Source of the DNA: Gamsiella multidivaricata
Taxonomy: Eukaryota; Mortierellomycota; Mortierellomycetes; Mortierellales; Mortierellaceae
NCBI RefSeq assembly: GCF_025024155.1
Contig: NW_026251765.1
Span: forward strand, 1-64,000
Direction: 5' to 3'
Length of the DNA: 64,000 bases
Shown: piece by piece, positions 10,626-21,605 of the stretch
Numbering within the stretch: position 1 is the first letter of the stretch
Layout: every line of letters starts with the position of its first letter
Notes under the pieces: generated by a model
What the model saw: only the letters and a program-made list of their open reading frames with translations
What the model was told of the DNA's origin: nothing
The model's database searches: none
Position numbers and translations under genes: made by a program

Positions 10626-13600
10626 ATGTCCAATAAACACAGCAGCACGGACCACAATCATTGGACATTCTCAGCTGAGACATCGTCGACTCACGAATCA
10701 CCGCAACGCAATCAACCAGAAATTACCCCTGAATATGAAATGGAGTTGACTCTATCAGCAACACACACCGACCAGATCCCAAATGCGGACATAATAGAAC
10801 ATTTACCTGTGAGATACAGAACTCGGGTTGATGATGACAATAACGAACAAGCAGAGGAAGATGGTAAGCAACTTTTTTTTTTTTTTTTTTTTTTCGTTAT
10901 CCGCTGATACTGCCTCCGGATATGATCCCATTTGATACACAGAAACCGTCTTTTTAGGAGTGAACATGAGCGCTCACTTGCAGCCTTTATTTCTCACGGT
11001 TCCATTCTAGATGCTCGCCTAGAAGTACAAGAGGAAGAGTTATGGAGAAATAAGTCACCTCTTGCATTCTATCGTCCTGCAACTCCCGGGAATCTCAACG
11101 ATTGCTTACATGACTTTGGGTATGATCATCATTGTAATCTCAGCAGCTTTAATAATTATTGCGCCAGTACCATCACTGATAGGTCTATCTGCATGAATCA
11201 ATTTAGCTACGTATTGGGAGGCACACATCTGAACGACTTGGCTAACAGTGGTAGCAACAATCCTTTTATCGCGCCAGAGCATTTTACGAGCCTCGCAGAT
11301 GATGCCACATCCTCATTCCCACAGGAGACCTCATCGGCTTATCCACTTTCCTCATTGAGTGCCCCCCAAAACATTGGATATTCTCAATCTACCCCTCGCC
11401 CCAGCTCATTTCGTATCCGGCCACAGAGCGCATCTAGATTTTGTCCACCCATGACTAATGCAGCGTTGTTGCCGCTATCGCGGTCAATAACATCTCCTGC
11501 AGCATTTGAACTACCGAATCGGTTCTCGCAACGGTTGCCTGAACGTCCCACAAGAGACGATACATCGTATTTCGCTTCTATGCGTCCATTACAGCAGCCA
11601 TTGCTTCATTTCGATAGCAACCTTCGACAAGGGTATACTTGCCGGCATTCGGCAATCACGAGTGGCGATCTCTTTGAAGATAACTCCCCCATTATGTCCG
11701 AAGGACCAACAGCTCACAGCTACGAAGAGGGCAGCATGCACCCTAGACTCTCTTCTGCAAACCCTTCACCTTTCGCGATAAAAGACTGTGCGATGCAATT
11801 TCTGCATGCTGATCGAGCCAAGACCCAGCGCCGGTCGGCACCTCAGAATAGTGCCTCAACAGCAAACATCTCCGAGCATTGCCCGGCGCAGGTCGAAATC
11901 GAGATTAACGCGCCTTCAGGATCGCAAAGAAGATCCTATGACATTTGTACGTCTACATTATCTTTAGCAAATATGTTTATTATGTCCTGCAGTGTCTAAC
12001 GTGCTAACTACTCCCTGTTTAGTAGCCATTACTTATGGAGAGAGCTCAATACAAACAGGACCTGCTCAAGTTGATTTAATTCACCCCGATAATTCGATAG
12101 GCGAGCAGAGCGACATTGAGCGGTATATTGGGCTCATCAGGAAGACCTCCCTTTCGAACGGCCAAGGCAATGATGATTGTGGAAGCTATCACCAGACATA
12201 TGTGAGGTGCAGCGCTGACATGGAACGAGATAACTCTTCAAGAGTAGTTCCGAACACATTGGACGATCAGGAGAACCCACATCAGAGTCATGCTCTACAC
12301 TTCAACGAAAAAGTAACAGCTCGTTTACCTGAACCCAAGACCAGCACATTACCAGCACAGACGAATTTCATCTTCAGCTCTTTCAAAAGCAACATTCTGA
12401 GTCGGCTATTTGGATCACAGCGAATCTCTGGAGACGACTCGAGCTCGCGTCGTAGCCCCAATCCTCAGACATCTAACAGGTTTGGTAGCGATGAGCGCCT
12501 AAAAAAAAAAAACTTGCGCAAGGTTGTCGGATCTCCTGATGGACAGTCAACGCTCTATCTTTATCCGGATGAATCGAGCTCCTCACAGACTCCAAATCAT
12601 GAGGAGCAGGCCGAGGATCTGACAAAAAAGATTACCTCGCACAGAGTTCTTCCTTCACGATCTGGAGGAATTCTCTCCAATCTCCTCAAACTGCAGGCGC
12701 TCTCCACGCCGCCATCCTCACGCCAACGTCGGAGACGGCGACACATACACCATTCACATCGGCGGCATAAAAATTTGGACAGAAGACCATCCCTCGCGTC
12801 TGAGTTCGTCGCACGACCCGGCCGAAAAATGGTGCCTAGTCCTACCTCCAGCGTCATATCACTTCCAGGTTTTCTTATGACGGCTCCTACAGGATTCGGA
12901 CGATCACCTAACGTAGCTTTGTCTTTAACGGCTGGCCACAGCCCCAAACCATCCACGTTTTTAAACACACCACTGACCGATAACGGTCCACAATCCTCAA
13001 TAGAAGGCTCTACTTTGAAGGGGTGCAAAGTTATTGAAGGAGTCTACCAGAACGATGTCTCTCTCACCGTATCTAGGGAATGCAGCCCGTTATCAGTAGG
13101 AGGATACTCAACACAATACCTTCAAACAGGGTCAGCATACTCGGCACGAAGCAGTATATCCGAGGACGATGGCACATCCATGTACTCGAGCACGTCGCAG
13201 GACCCGACCGCAGCTGCTATACGACTGAGTCATCAGGCTGAGCTGACAGAGGCACTCGCTGATATCCTTCAACGCCAGGACCTGTTGATTCGACTGTGCA
13301 AGAGTCTTATCCGCTATGGCGCACCCTCCCATAGGATCGAAATGGCGATGGAGGCCATGTGCAAGACGTTCGGGATCGACGGGTCGTTTGCATTCATGCC
13401 AGGTCTGATGATGATCTCCTTTGGAGATTCGGACACGCACACGAGCGAGACGCACCTAATCAAGTGTGCTCAGGGGTTTGATATGGGACGCTTGGCCAGG
13501 GTGCACAAGATTGCTCGTGCGCTTGTAAATGGTGATTTAGATCCTGGAGAAGCACTCGCGACACTCAAGGACATCAACAGCGAGAAACCATTATACAACA

Positions 13601-14696
13601 CTTGGGTGATGCTGGTATCATTTGTTGCTTATAGCGGATTCATCGCACCATTGATATTCAAAGGCAGCTGGAACGACATGCTGGCTAGCATGGCCCTAGG
13701 AGCCGTCGTGGGCTTAACTAATCTCCTGGCGACCCGGTACTCAGTATATTCAAGCGTATTTGAAGTCAGCACTAGCATCTTGATTGCGTTCGTAGCCAAG
13801 GCTCTGAGAGACTATGTTTGCTTCACGGGAGTTGTCCTGAGCGCGATTGTAGTCCTCCTCCCCGGTCTTTCCCTTACAACATCGATCATGGAACTGTCGT
13901 CGCGGTACATTATTTCAGGCTCAGTCCGCATGTTCTACAGTTTGATATATTGTTTGTTCTTAGGCTTTGGTCTATCGATTGGGTCGAACCTATGGGATGC
14001 GTTTAAGGAGCCTCCGCCGGGCGATTTAAGGATGGGGTACTGCCATCCAGCTACAGAGCCCTGGAGGTGGATCCTATTCCCACTGCTGGGGGTCGCGCTG
14101 AGCATTCAGTTGTATGCTAGTCCGAAGCAATGGCCCGTGATACTTATCTGCAGCTCTGTTGGATATGGAATCAGCGAACTGGCAGGACTGTACTGGCCGC
14201 ACACACTGCATATTGCTGCTGCCGTGAGCGCGTTCGTGGTCGGACTCTTAGGAAATATCTATGAAAGGATCACTCATGAACTTGGTAGGTTGGGAACAAC
14301 ACTAAATTATCAGTAATTATCCTGAACATCAGTATAGTTGTGCTTAAAGTTCTTTTTTCTCTTTATTAGCGTTTGTTCCTATCTTGGGGTCTATTTTGCT
14401 TATCGTGCCTGGAGGAATGGGCGTCCGCTCCACACTGCTTCTCTTAGATGAATCTGGGAACGCATCTCAGGGCACGGCGTTTGCGCTGCAAATGATCCTT
14501 GTCGCCCTTGGAATCGCCGTAGGGCTCTTTGCGTCCACTCTCGTGGTTTACCCTCGTAAGTGTCCAGTCGCTTGAGCTCTTGATGTCATCAAACACAGCA
14601 AGCCTTGGTACTCACCACTCTACTAACATAAATATTTACTTCAATGCCGCATGGCACGCAGTTGGGAAGAGGCGAAATGCGCTTTTGACGTTCTAG
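10626..14696 (+). CDS. ThrE/PRM10-type membrane transporter (DUF1212) with long disordered N-terminus
   Basis: Five exons (10626-10863, 11011-11946, 12023-14284, 14370-14555, 14662-14696) are in phase and give 1218 residues. The first 850 or so residues are Ser/Thr/Pro-rich and without recognisable domain, with basic RRRRR-type clusters. Then comes the conserved DUF1212 soluble region (LIRLCKSLIRYGAPSHRIE; FGIDGSFAFMPG, GEALATLKDI), followed by about ten hydrophobic segments, the last ones in the DUF3815/ThrE_2 half (IPGG-like LIVPGGMGVRSTLLLL). Bacterial ThrE exports threonine and serine. The yeast homologue Prm10 is pheromone-regulated and of unknown transport role. Location is probably plasma membrane or vacuole (inference). 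It is convergent with VMP1. Confidence 0.88.
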
Positions 14697-15068
14697 TTAT
14701 TCCAAATAATAGATAATTGCTCGCGCATCGTATTTGGGATACCCATTGCACATTTGTCATTATTGACTAAAACGCCATCTGCGTGTTCCTGTAGTGCTTT
14801 TGTTATATGCAACTTCAGCAATCTTTAGCCAACACATAGTCTTGATATTCCTTCTCGCATTCTAACGCGCTTAGGGCGCGCTGCATCGTAGTTTTATTTG
14901 CAGGTACTCTGCGAAGGAGAAAATGACATTAAGTTGAAATGAGGCGGCATTAAAGTATTGGAGGTGAGTAATATAATGATAGATACAAACGCGATGAAAA
15001 CAAGAATAAAGGACTATGTTACTTTGGGTTTCCTATTTTGACTGTAGCGGAGCAACAGCAACCGATTC

Positions 15069-17306
15069 TCAATTTGACGAAGACGATAGCTTTGAAGACT
15101 CGTTCAGGTCTTCTGAGACGGCAACAAAGAGAGCTTTGGTGTCGCCACTTCGGATCTTTCCCTCCAGCTCGACAAGTTCCTGATCGTGTCTTCTCTTGAT
15201 CTGCGCCAACGCCATTGTCTCGACAATCGACAGGAGGAAGTAGGAGATCATGATAAAGATGATGGTGTTCCAGATTAGGCCCACAAGGCTGGTTGAGTTC
15301 TCCAGATCGTCCTCAGACACCCTGCCCTCTCCACGAAGAGCGCCCTTTTGCGAATTAATTCCGTCAGCGAGATATCCATGAATGAACGGAGCCGATCGCT
15401 CGAGCCAGCTCATGACCGCGGCGAGTGTGTCGGCAGAAAACATCAGGATCACAAAGAGGGTCTGGATCGACGATTTCACGACGGCCTTGCCAAGAAAGGT
15501 GGCGCCAAAGAAGGTCGAGAACGGGATCAAGAAATGCCCGCAGGTGATTCCTGCGAGGTCAAAGAGCGGATTGGGGATCTATCAGCAGGCACGCATACAA
15601 ATATAGCGGGAATAAGTAGCCTGTAATCCACAATAGCAGACGAGGGAAAAAGCAGGTGCATTATTTCTTTGCTCACAGCTCAACAACAAGACTTACAGAG
15701 GCACAAAGGAAAATGCCAAAGAATCCCAGGCGCTTCATGCCCTCGTGCACCATGAGTAGGATGCGTTCCTTGTATGACACCGAATCGGGCTTCTTCTTCA
15801 GCAGATCTTCAATGGCTGCCAGCTCCTCGTTCCTGTTCCCAGACAGTGCAGCTATTGTCCAAGCAAGCCGTTCGATGCCGTTAGCAGCTGTCCAGTAACA
15901 GTCATCGCAAGTCACCCATACTGGTTCCACATCCCATCCAGCACCACTTACCAGCCCTTGCAACAAAGTACGGCGGCAGTTCTCCGATAGCAGTTCCAAA
16001 TCCCCAGAAGAAACTCTCCCATTGCACAGCTTGAAAGACCGTATAGATGCCGATGGGGACGGTGAGCGACTCTGGCGACTTGCAGATATACCTAAGCAAA
16101 AGAGCCATCGGTGCAGATGTTAATCGCCAGGCTTAACTTTGTCATGCAGTATATCAAGATGCAGTAGCGATCGTCAGCGCCCTATTTCCCCTAGTTTCCC
16201 TATTTTTTCTGTGCGCCTGGTGTTCCACGCCACATACCTATGATCGCCTCTGACATCAAAGTCAGTGTTTCCGCACTTGTAGGCTGTGAGCGTGACCTCT
16301 GCGATATGTGGTCCCAGGAAGAGGATGAATGTGTGCAGTCCGGTGCCGAGTCCGACCGAAGATGCAATCCCGAGTAATGTCCAATATCCATACCAGATCA
16401 GTCCTGACTCCGCATGTTTCAGAAGCTATATGGCGAGTTTAAAATAAGGATTAGTCCCGTTGCCAGGTCAGCATGCGTTAGTGTAGTAGCAAACGGGCTG
16501 TGGTAATGACAGTCCTGAAATTCACTCTTCTAAAAATATGATTAACCTTACCGGTTGATGAGCACCATCGGTTTGGTATACAAAGTAGATGACGGCCGTG
16601 AGAAGAGGTAGCACCACCAACAAATATTGCTGGGATACGATCCAGACCAGAAGCATACGGAACTCGTGTAAGAGGTACAAGACAAAGTACGACAGGACAG
16701 TCAGTGGTGAAGTATACACGGAGATCTCGTGTCGCTCGGTCTCGAGGGCAATCCTTCTTCGATTTATAAATTCTATAGTGCGATAATGCATGGGAGGATG
16801 CAGCCATATCAACAACGATGGACCACTTGGACAATGACGACAAAACCACATTGCTCACGAAATGAAGGCGCATGCAGAAAGCTCTTTGGTAGCTCCTCCT
16901 CACCTGTAAAATGCTGAGAAAAGCTGTTGGATCGGGAGGAGATCCTGGATCGCAAGGGATGAGCTGCACTTTTTGCGCGCTTCGACTCGCCATTAGTCGT
17001 TGCGAGCGGTCCTAATACTACAGGTACGTCGGCCTCTTGACCAGGTTGCTGACCAGAGATATTGATTGTCGTTGCTGGTTGGCCAGAAGTCACAGCTTTG
17101 GTACTGCGCTCCAGGTTCTTCAACCGTTTCTTCAGCGCTGCCTTGCTGCCGGTGGTAAGCTGACCGCGCTGTCGGAGCAGCTCTCGAAGCTGCGGCAATG
17201 AATAGTTGCTCCAAGGATACGTTTGGTGTGTGCTAGTCCCGCCTGAACCATGGGACGCAAAATCGGAGTCCTCTTCATCCATGCCCAGGCCTACATCGCT
17301 ATCCAT
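15069..17306 (-). CDS. VMP1: Vacuole membrane protein 1 (VMP1/EPG-3), VTT domain, with N-terminal SAP-like motif
   Basis: Six in-phase exons (16904-17306, 16552-16772, 16238-16425, 15952-16091, 15697-15851, 15069-15578) give 538 residues. VMP1 is an ER membrane protein needed for autophagosome formation and for ER contact sites; VTT-family members scramble lipids. Diagnostic stretches are [48 protein letters not shown] and [16 protein letters not shown], with a final hydrophobic helix near the C-terminus. An upstream in-frame ATG at 17354 would add 16 residues. Unusually, residues about 25-65 read [12 protein letters not shown] then SKAALKKRL, which matches the SAP DNA/RNA-binding helix-hinge-helix pattern. 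Animal VMP1 is not known to carry this. S. cerevisiae lacks VMP1, so the gene supports an early-diverging fungus. Confidence 0.92.
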
Positions 17307-19208
17307 GACGAGAGTTGATTCCAGTTGTGAGGAGTGAAGAATATTAGAACACATGAGGCTTCAGGAGCTCCACTGTGGTATGGCATAATTACTTGATGTG
17401 TTGATGCGGTTACTGTGTTTACCTCTGGATCAGGTGGTTGAACATGTTGTTCTGGTAGTACGCCATCATGAGTCTGATGGCTCCTGATCGGTTTGTGAAT
17501 GTGCACGAATCTCTTGCTCCTGATGCTGCCACTGCTGTGTTATTTGATGAGGGCGAAGCACTGTTTCCTCGCGAGTTCAGGAACGGGGGGGATTTGGCGC
17601 GAGGACCCTTTTTTTTCGCTATCCGTTGGTTTGTAGGGCAGATAGCTTCCGAAGGATACACCAGGGTGTGGTCTGCTGATAGGTGGAGGGAGAAGACCAA
17701 GGGCAGAGCAGAAAGAGGAGAGAGTGTAGTGGAGGTGAAGGATAAAAGTGCGGTGATGTCAAGCCGGAGGAGAAGAAAAGGAAAAAGAACAGGGACAGGG
17801 ACAGGGACAAGAACAGGGACAGAAGCGCAGGTCGGTAATGAGCATGAATTCTCTTTTCACGCTCCGTTTGTGATTCCTTCTCCGTTGATGTATTCGACAA
17901 AAAGACCGACGGTGGACTATCACATTCAAACACGTAGTTCCCTGCTGCTGTTCTGTTCACTCCCTTGTCTTTGCACTCTTCAATCGCATCCACATACACA
18001 TGCCCACATAAATGGACCTGGGATGTTGACAAGGACGGTTCTCAGATCGCAATAATCGGTACACGTTACATACATACGCGGATTGCATGGTGTACATTGC
18101 GCTGAGTGAAATATCTGTACATGTATGGATAAAAAAACATCCCAACAGCCGAATTTGAACTTTCTTGTATCGTAGGGGGAGGGCCATAGTCTTGTAAAGT
18201 GTATGATTTTGCACCACAAAGTCTTGGCTAACCTTATTCAGATGAATATTATCCTGTGGTGCTTATGGTGCCCCTGTTCTTCTCGGCTGTAATAATTCCA
18301 TGGTGTCCTGTTGCACCTTTCTTAATCGCGTGTGTCCTTACTCAGTCAGCTTGTCCCTGAGACGCGGCAGCAGGCATGCAAGACAAAAATTTTAAGGTTC
18401 CGCAACGTGTACCGCCTATGATCAATTGAGTTTTCAACTTCGCGCTATTTTACGTAGGAGACACATGGACGATCGATCGGTATGCCACATATCGCTCCCA
18501 TATATCGCGTTTCAGAAACCAACGACACACACAATACTAATGTGTTTTCCAGTGGATCCGCCGCAATAAAAAAAAAAAAGATGATCCATTATAGATTATC
18601 CCTTTGAACTATGGACAATCTATTTGACAACTCGAAGTCCACGCAAAACACTGGGTGCATTCGCCGAAGATAAAGGCAACCTGAACGTAAACACACACCC
18701 TCTCGTAAACCAGCCGCCGTGTGAACATAGGAAAGGTACTACTTGGTTACTTGGGCCATAGGGCCGATTTTCAGGACATGCGAGTTACATGGATTGTCAA
18801 ATAGACTCACCCTCGTCAAATAGGACAATCTATTTGACAACCCGGGTTGACACTGCTATTTGGCAACCCCTATACTAACTCCATGTAAGGCCAACATTTT
18901 TTAAATGTCGATTATGCCAGTAGTCGTTATGGTACCTGACCCCGGCTCTTTAAGATAGATCGTCATCTGTCTCTTAAAGGACTCCACAATGTAACTGATT
19001 TCCTATTTCGTCATCGCTGAGTCCGTCATCGATAAAATCCTGTTTTCCGTCATGAAGAAAGCTTCTCCCAAGGCCGCAAAAGGTTGCATGGGGTGCCAGG
19101 TGGAGGAAGGAATGGTTCTCAACCTCTTACCGCGTTGTTTCGACTTGAAATTCGCAAAAGATACGAGTCTTGTTTTACATGGACCAACCACGGCAAAAAG
19201 TAAAGAAA
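17307..19208. other. Gene-poor stretch between VMP1 and tRNA-Pro
   Basis: 1.9 kb with no supported gene. Open frames around 17420-18055 overlap on both strands and look like composition effects of the VMP1 upstream region (GGGACA repeats at 17790-17820). At 18613-18634 and 18823-18844 the same 22-bp sequence GGACAATCTATTTGACAAC (then YCG) occurs as a direct repeat. A related inverted copy lies at about 18791-18806. Confidence 0.5.
18613..18844. repeat. Pair of 22-bp direct repeats with an inverted partial copy
   Basis: Bases 18613-18634 and 18823-18844 differ at one position. The core CTATTTGACAA is also present inverted near 18795 and, as CTATTTGGCAA, at about 18854. This could be the footprint of a small non-autonomous element. 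No coding capacity is present. Confidence 0.5.
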
Positions 19209-19280
19209 GGGCCGAACCGGGAATTGAACCCGGGACCTCTCGCACCCTAAGCGAGAATTATACCACTAAACCATCCGGCC
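19209..19280 (-). tRNA. tRNA-Pro(AGG)
   Basis: A 72-nt cloverleaf without intron on the minus strand. Acceptor stem 5' GGCCGGA pairs with 3' TTCGGCC, discriminator C. The anticodon stem TCTCGC/GCGAGA encloses loop TTAGGGT, anticodon AGG, read as proline. The T arm is CCGGG TTCAATT CCCGG. The CCA tail is not encoded, as expected in eukaryotes. Confidence 0.93.
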
Positions 19281-19335
19281 ATCGTATGGCGAATGGAGCG
19301 GCTTATAGATCTATATATTTCTCAAAAAGCTTCCC

Positions 19336-19843
19336 TTCTTTATTTGCATGAATTCTATATTTGCATACATTCCATATCTGCACGGCCCAACTCCATACAA
19401 GGGACCGAGAGGGGACTGGAGTGATGGGTATGGATATATTAGCGACGATGACCAATGTCCGTGTGGTGCATTACTCGCTGACCATGTAAACGGGAGCTGC
19501 CCTGGCCCCGTGCTTGACCCAGACGCAGCGGATCGGACACTGCTGGATTGCCTGCAAGGGAGGAGGCGGTTGACAACTATGGAGGGGATGGGGAAGATAC
19601 CCTTCTTGTAACAAGGTGTTTTCAGCTTTTAACACACTGATGAGGTGTGGCAATTGTTGCGCAGGCCCTAGGGGCAGGCCCGGGGAATGTGACCTGTCTT
19701 TTGGCGACTGTGGATCGGTTCCGCTTTGGTGGTGAGGACAGCGATAGTAGATCTTTGCTAGTTAGTCTGATAGATTCGCAGAGTCAATTGACTCGAGAGA
19801 CAAGTTGTTATAAAAAAAAAAAAAAAAAATTCCATATCTGCAC
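19336..19843 (+). mobile_element. Truncated poly(A)-tailed retroelement (LINE-like) with 17-bp tandem units
   Basis: Begins with three 17-bp units at 19336-19352, 19353-19369 and 19370-19386, consensus TTCYWTATYTGCAYRNA. A short plus-strand frame up to 19611 contains CPCGALLADH and LLDCLQGRRRL, loosely like the C-terminus of a non-LTR reverse transcriptase protein (weak). A 168-bp segment (19645-19812) recurs at 20706-20877. It ends in 18 A residues at 19812-19829, directly followed by another copy of TTCCATATCTGCAC (19830-19843). This can be read as a target duplication or as the head of a following element. The array starts 56 bp upstream of the tRNA-Pro 5' end. Confidence 0.6.
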
Positions 19844-19905
19844 AGGCTGGTCAGGGCACCTCCCTTGTAACGCGAAGGGACCAGGTTCGAGCCCTGGTTA
19901 AAGCA
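19844..19905 (+). other. tRNA-like sequence with box B (pseudo-tRNA or SINE head)
   Basis: Contains a perfect T arm (CCAGG TTCGAGC CCTGG, 19881-19897) that matches a Pol III B box, and CTTGTAA, which resembles a Thr(TGT) anticodon loop. The anticodon stem pairs poorly and there is no matching acceptor stem, so it is not a working tRNA. Its place directly after a poly(A) tract and the TTCCATATCTGCAC unit suggests a tRNA-derived SINE head (inference). Confidence 0.45.
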
Positions 19906-19955
19906 CAGTAATATGTGCTACGCATAGAAATTTATTTGGAGCATGAGTCGGGCGT

Positions 19956-20049
19956 ACTACCCCACTTCAGTTATGTGGGTTTCCTTTCCCCGGCGACCCC
20001 CACATTGAGTGGCACTACCCCATGTAATCGTTGTGGGTTTCCTTTCCCC
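19956..20049 (+). repeat. Two-copy tandem repeat, period 58 bp
   Basis: Bases 19956-19991 and 20014-20049 are near-identical 36-mers that both start ACTACCCCA and end GTGGGTTTCCTTTCCCC. Non-coding, and part of the retroelement-rich patch. Confidence 0.7.
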
Positions 20050-20377
20050 TTCCTTAACGCTTGACAAAATGCTCAGAATAAATTTCGCCCTTGCGCTAGC
20101 CTCCGGACTTCGAGAGGCGCTGGTTCAGAACTTCCCAGCTATACACCAGGGTGTACAAGTTATTCCACTGCACTGGCAGCATGCGTCTTAGCTACCCCTG
20201 CCGGGGTTACAGGTATAAGTTCAAAAGTGAGTAGGCCCACTTTATAATAGGCTAATCTGAGCTCACATCCAGTGACCTCAGGTGGAGGAAAGACGGGACG
20301 AGGAGGAGGAGGAAATGTTACAATAGTAGAGGATTCGGCTCGCAAGCCAGTAGAACGGATTCCGTGCTCTCAAGAAA

Positions 20378-20427
20378 CCAAGACCATCTCCCAGATGTAC
20401 AGGTTACAATTGGAGAGATGGTCTTGG
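20378..20427. repeat. Inverted repeat with 13-bp perfect arms
   Basis: CCAAGACCATCTC at 20378-20390 is exactly complementary to 20415-20427, leaving a 24-nt loop. A long perfect stem in a non-coding, repeat-rich segment suggests part of a small mobile element or a structured transcript. Confidence 0.7.
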
Positions 20428-20628
20428 CAGATTTGCAGGTGAGGAGCCTGCCAGCTAGCCGAGCGGATCGCAGGAGAAAGACCTCGGGACGCTTAGGGAG
20501 ATTACAGTGAAGTTGTCGGAGATGGTGCGACTGCCACACTAGAAGATTTAGGGCCAGATAGACACAAGTCTCAGAGACTATTCACTAGGAAACCAGCACT
20601 GATTGTTCTCTCTCGGAGGCCATGTTGA

Positions 20629-20877
20629 ATAAAAAAAATAAAAAAAAAAAAATAAAAATTCCATATCTGCACGGATTCCTTATTTGCACGAACGCTACTG
20701 GTTTAGTGTGGCAATTGTTACACAGGCCCAAGGGACAGGCCCGGGGAATGTGACCTGCTAACTGGCGACCGTGGATCGGCTCTACTTTGGTGGGAAGGAC
20801 GACTGTTGTGGATCATTGCTAGTTAGGTCTGATAGGTTCGCAGGGTCAATCGACTCGAGAGACAACGTTCTGTTATA
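20629..20877 (+). mobile_element. Second A-tract, 17-bp units and retroelement 3' segment
   Basis: An A-rich tract (20629-20658, with scattered T) is followed by two 17-bp units (20659-20675, 20676-20692) and then by 20706-20877. This last part is a diverged copy of 19645-19812, sharing for example GGCCCGGGGAATGTGACCTG and ACTCGAGAGACAA. No poly(A) follows this copy. Together with 19336-19843 it looks like head-to-tail fragments of one element family. Confidence 0.65.
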
Positions 20878-21605
20878 GATGAGACCTGATGTGATGGAGC
20901 GATTGGGAGGATGTCAACTTCTTAAAATACCAGAGGACCATAGCTAAAGGATGACTTTTACGCGCAACAGGTCGCGTAGGGATCAGGGGCCATAGGCTCA
21001 CCACTCACGCGGTCATTGATTATAAAATATGGATCCGTTGCGACGTAGTTGGAGCGGGCAGCTTGCTTTCTATCCTTCAGACCACAGTTAATAAATCTCA
21101 TGCCTTTGAGGGTTCTCGTTAAAAAAAAAACAATAAAAAAAAAGGATAACGCTCTCGCATAGGTGGCCCAACGCACATGAAAGGTGTGGAAATTCGTGCA
21201 ATTATGCCGTGCACGCGCACTGCCCTGCGAAAAGGAATTGTTCCAGTCGGCTACATCGAAATGATCTTGGATTTTTGTGACCAAGAAATAAAATATTGTA
21301 CATGAACAGCACAGCTGTATGGGTTTATCATGCAGATGCTACAAGCTGCAACAGAGTGTTGATAGCTCTACAGCACCACGTGCCAACTGTGGGAGCCTTG
21401 GGCCCGCGTTTGCCATAGTTCACTGGCGACGAAGTGAAAACCGATGACGCTTTATTTAATGAACCATTATAGGCTACCAGAGAGACTAAAGCTGATCGAG
21501 CAACTTTGCCAAATACTATGCTCCTGGTGAATATATGCCCATCCCCTTAAGGTTCGCGCTTAACTTCATCTGAAGTCGTCTGCAACTCTTTCCTCATTAA
21601 TCATC
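20878..21605. other. Intergenic, upstream of the 21.6 kb gene
   Basis: About 730 bp with no supported gene. It holds an A-rich stretch at 21121-21143. Short frames on both strands show no domain. Confidence 0.5.

Noticed and set aside
12597..13455. Minus-strand frames of 143 and 107 codons
   Set aside because: They are antisense to the ThrE-like gene, whose transporter domain is clear.
17420..18055. Overlapping frames on both strands upstream of VMP1
   Set aside because: No domain and strong simple-sequence bias (GGGACA repeats); more likely the VMP1 5' region.
19844..19905. Functional tRNA-Thr(TGT)
   Set aside because: The acceptor stem is missing and the anticodon stem pairs poorly; kept only as a tRNA-like sequence.
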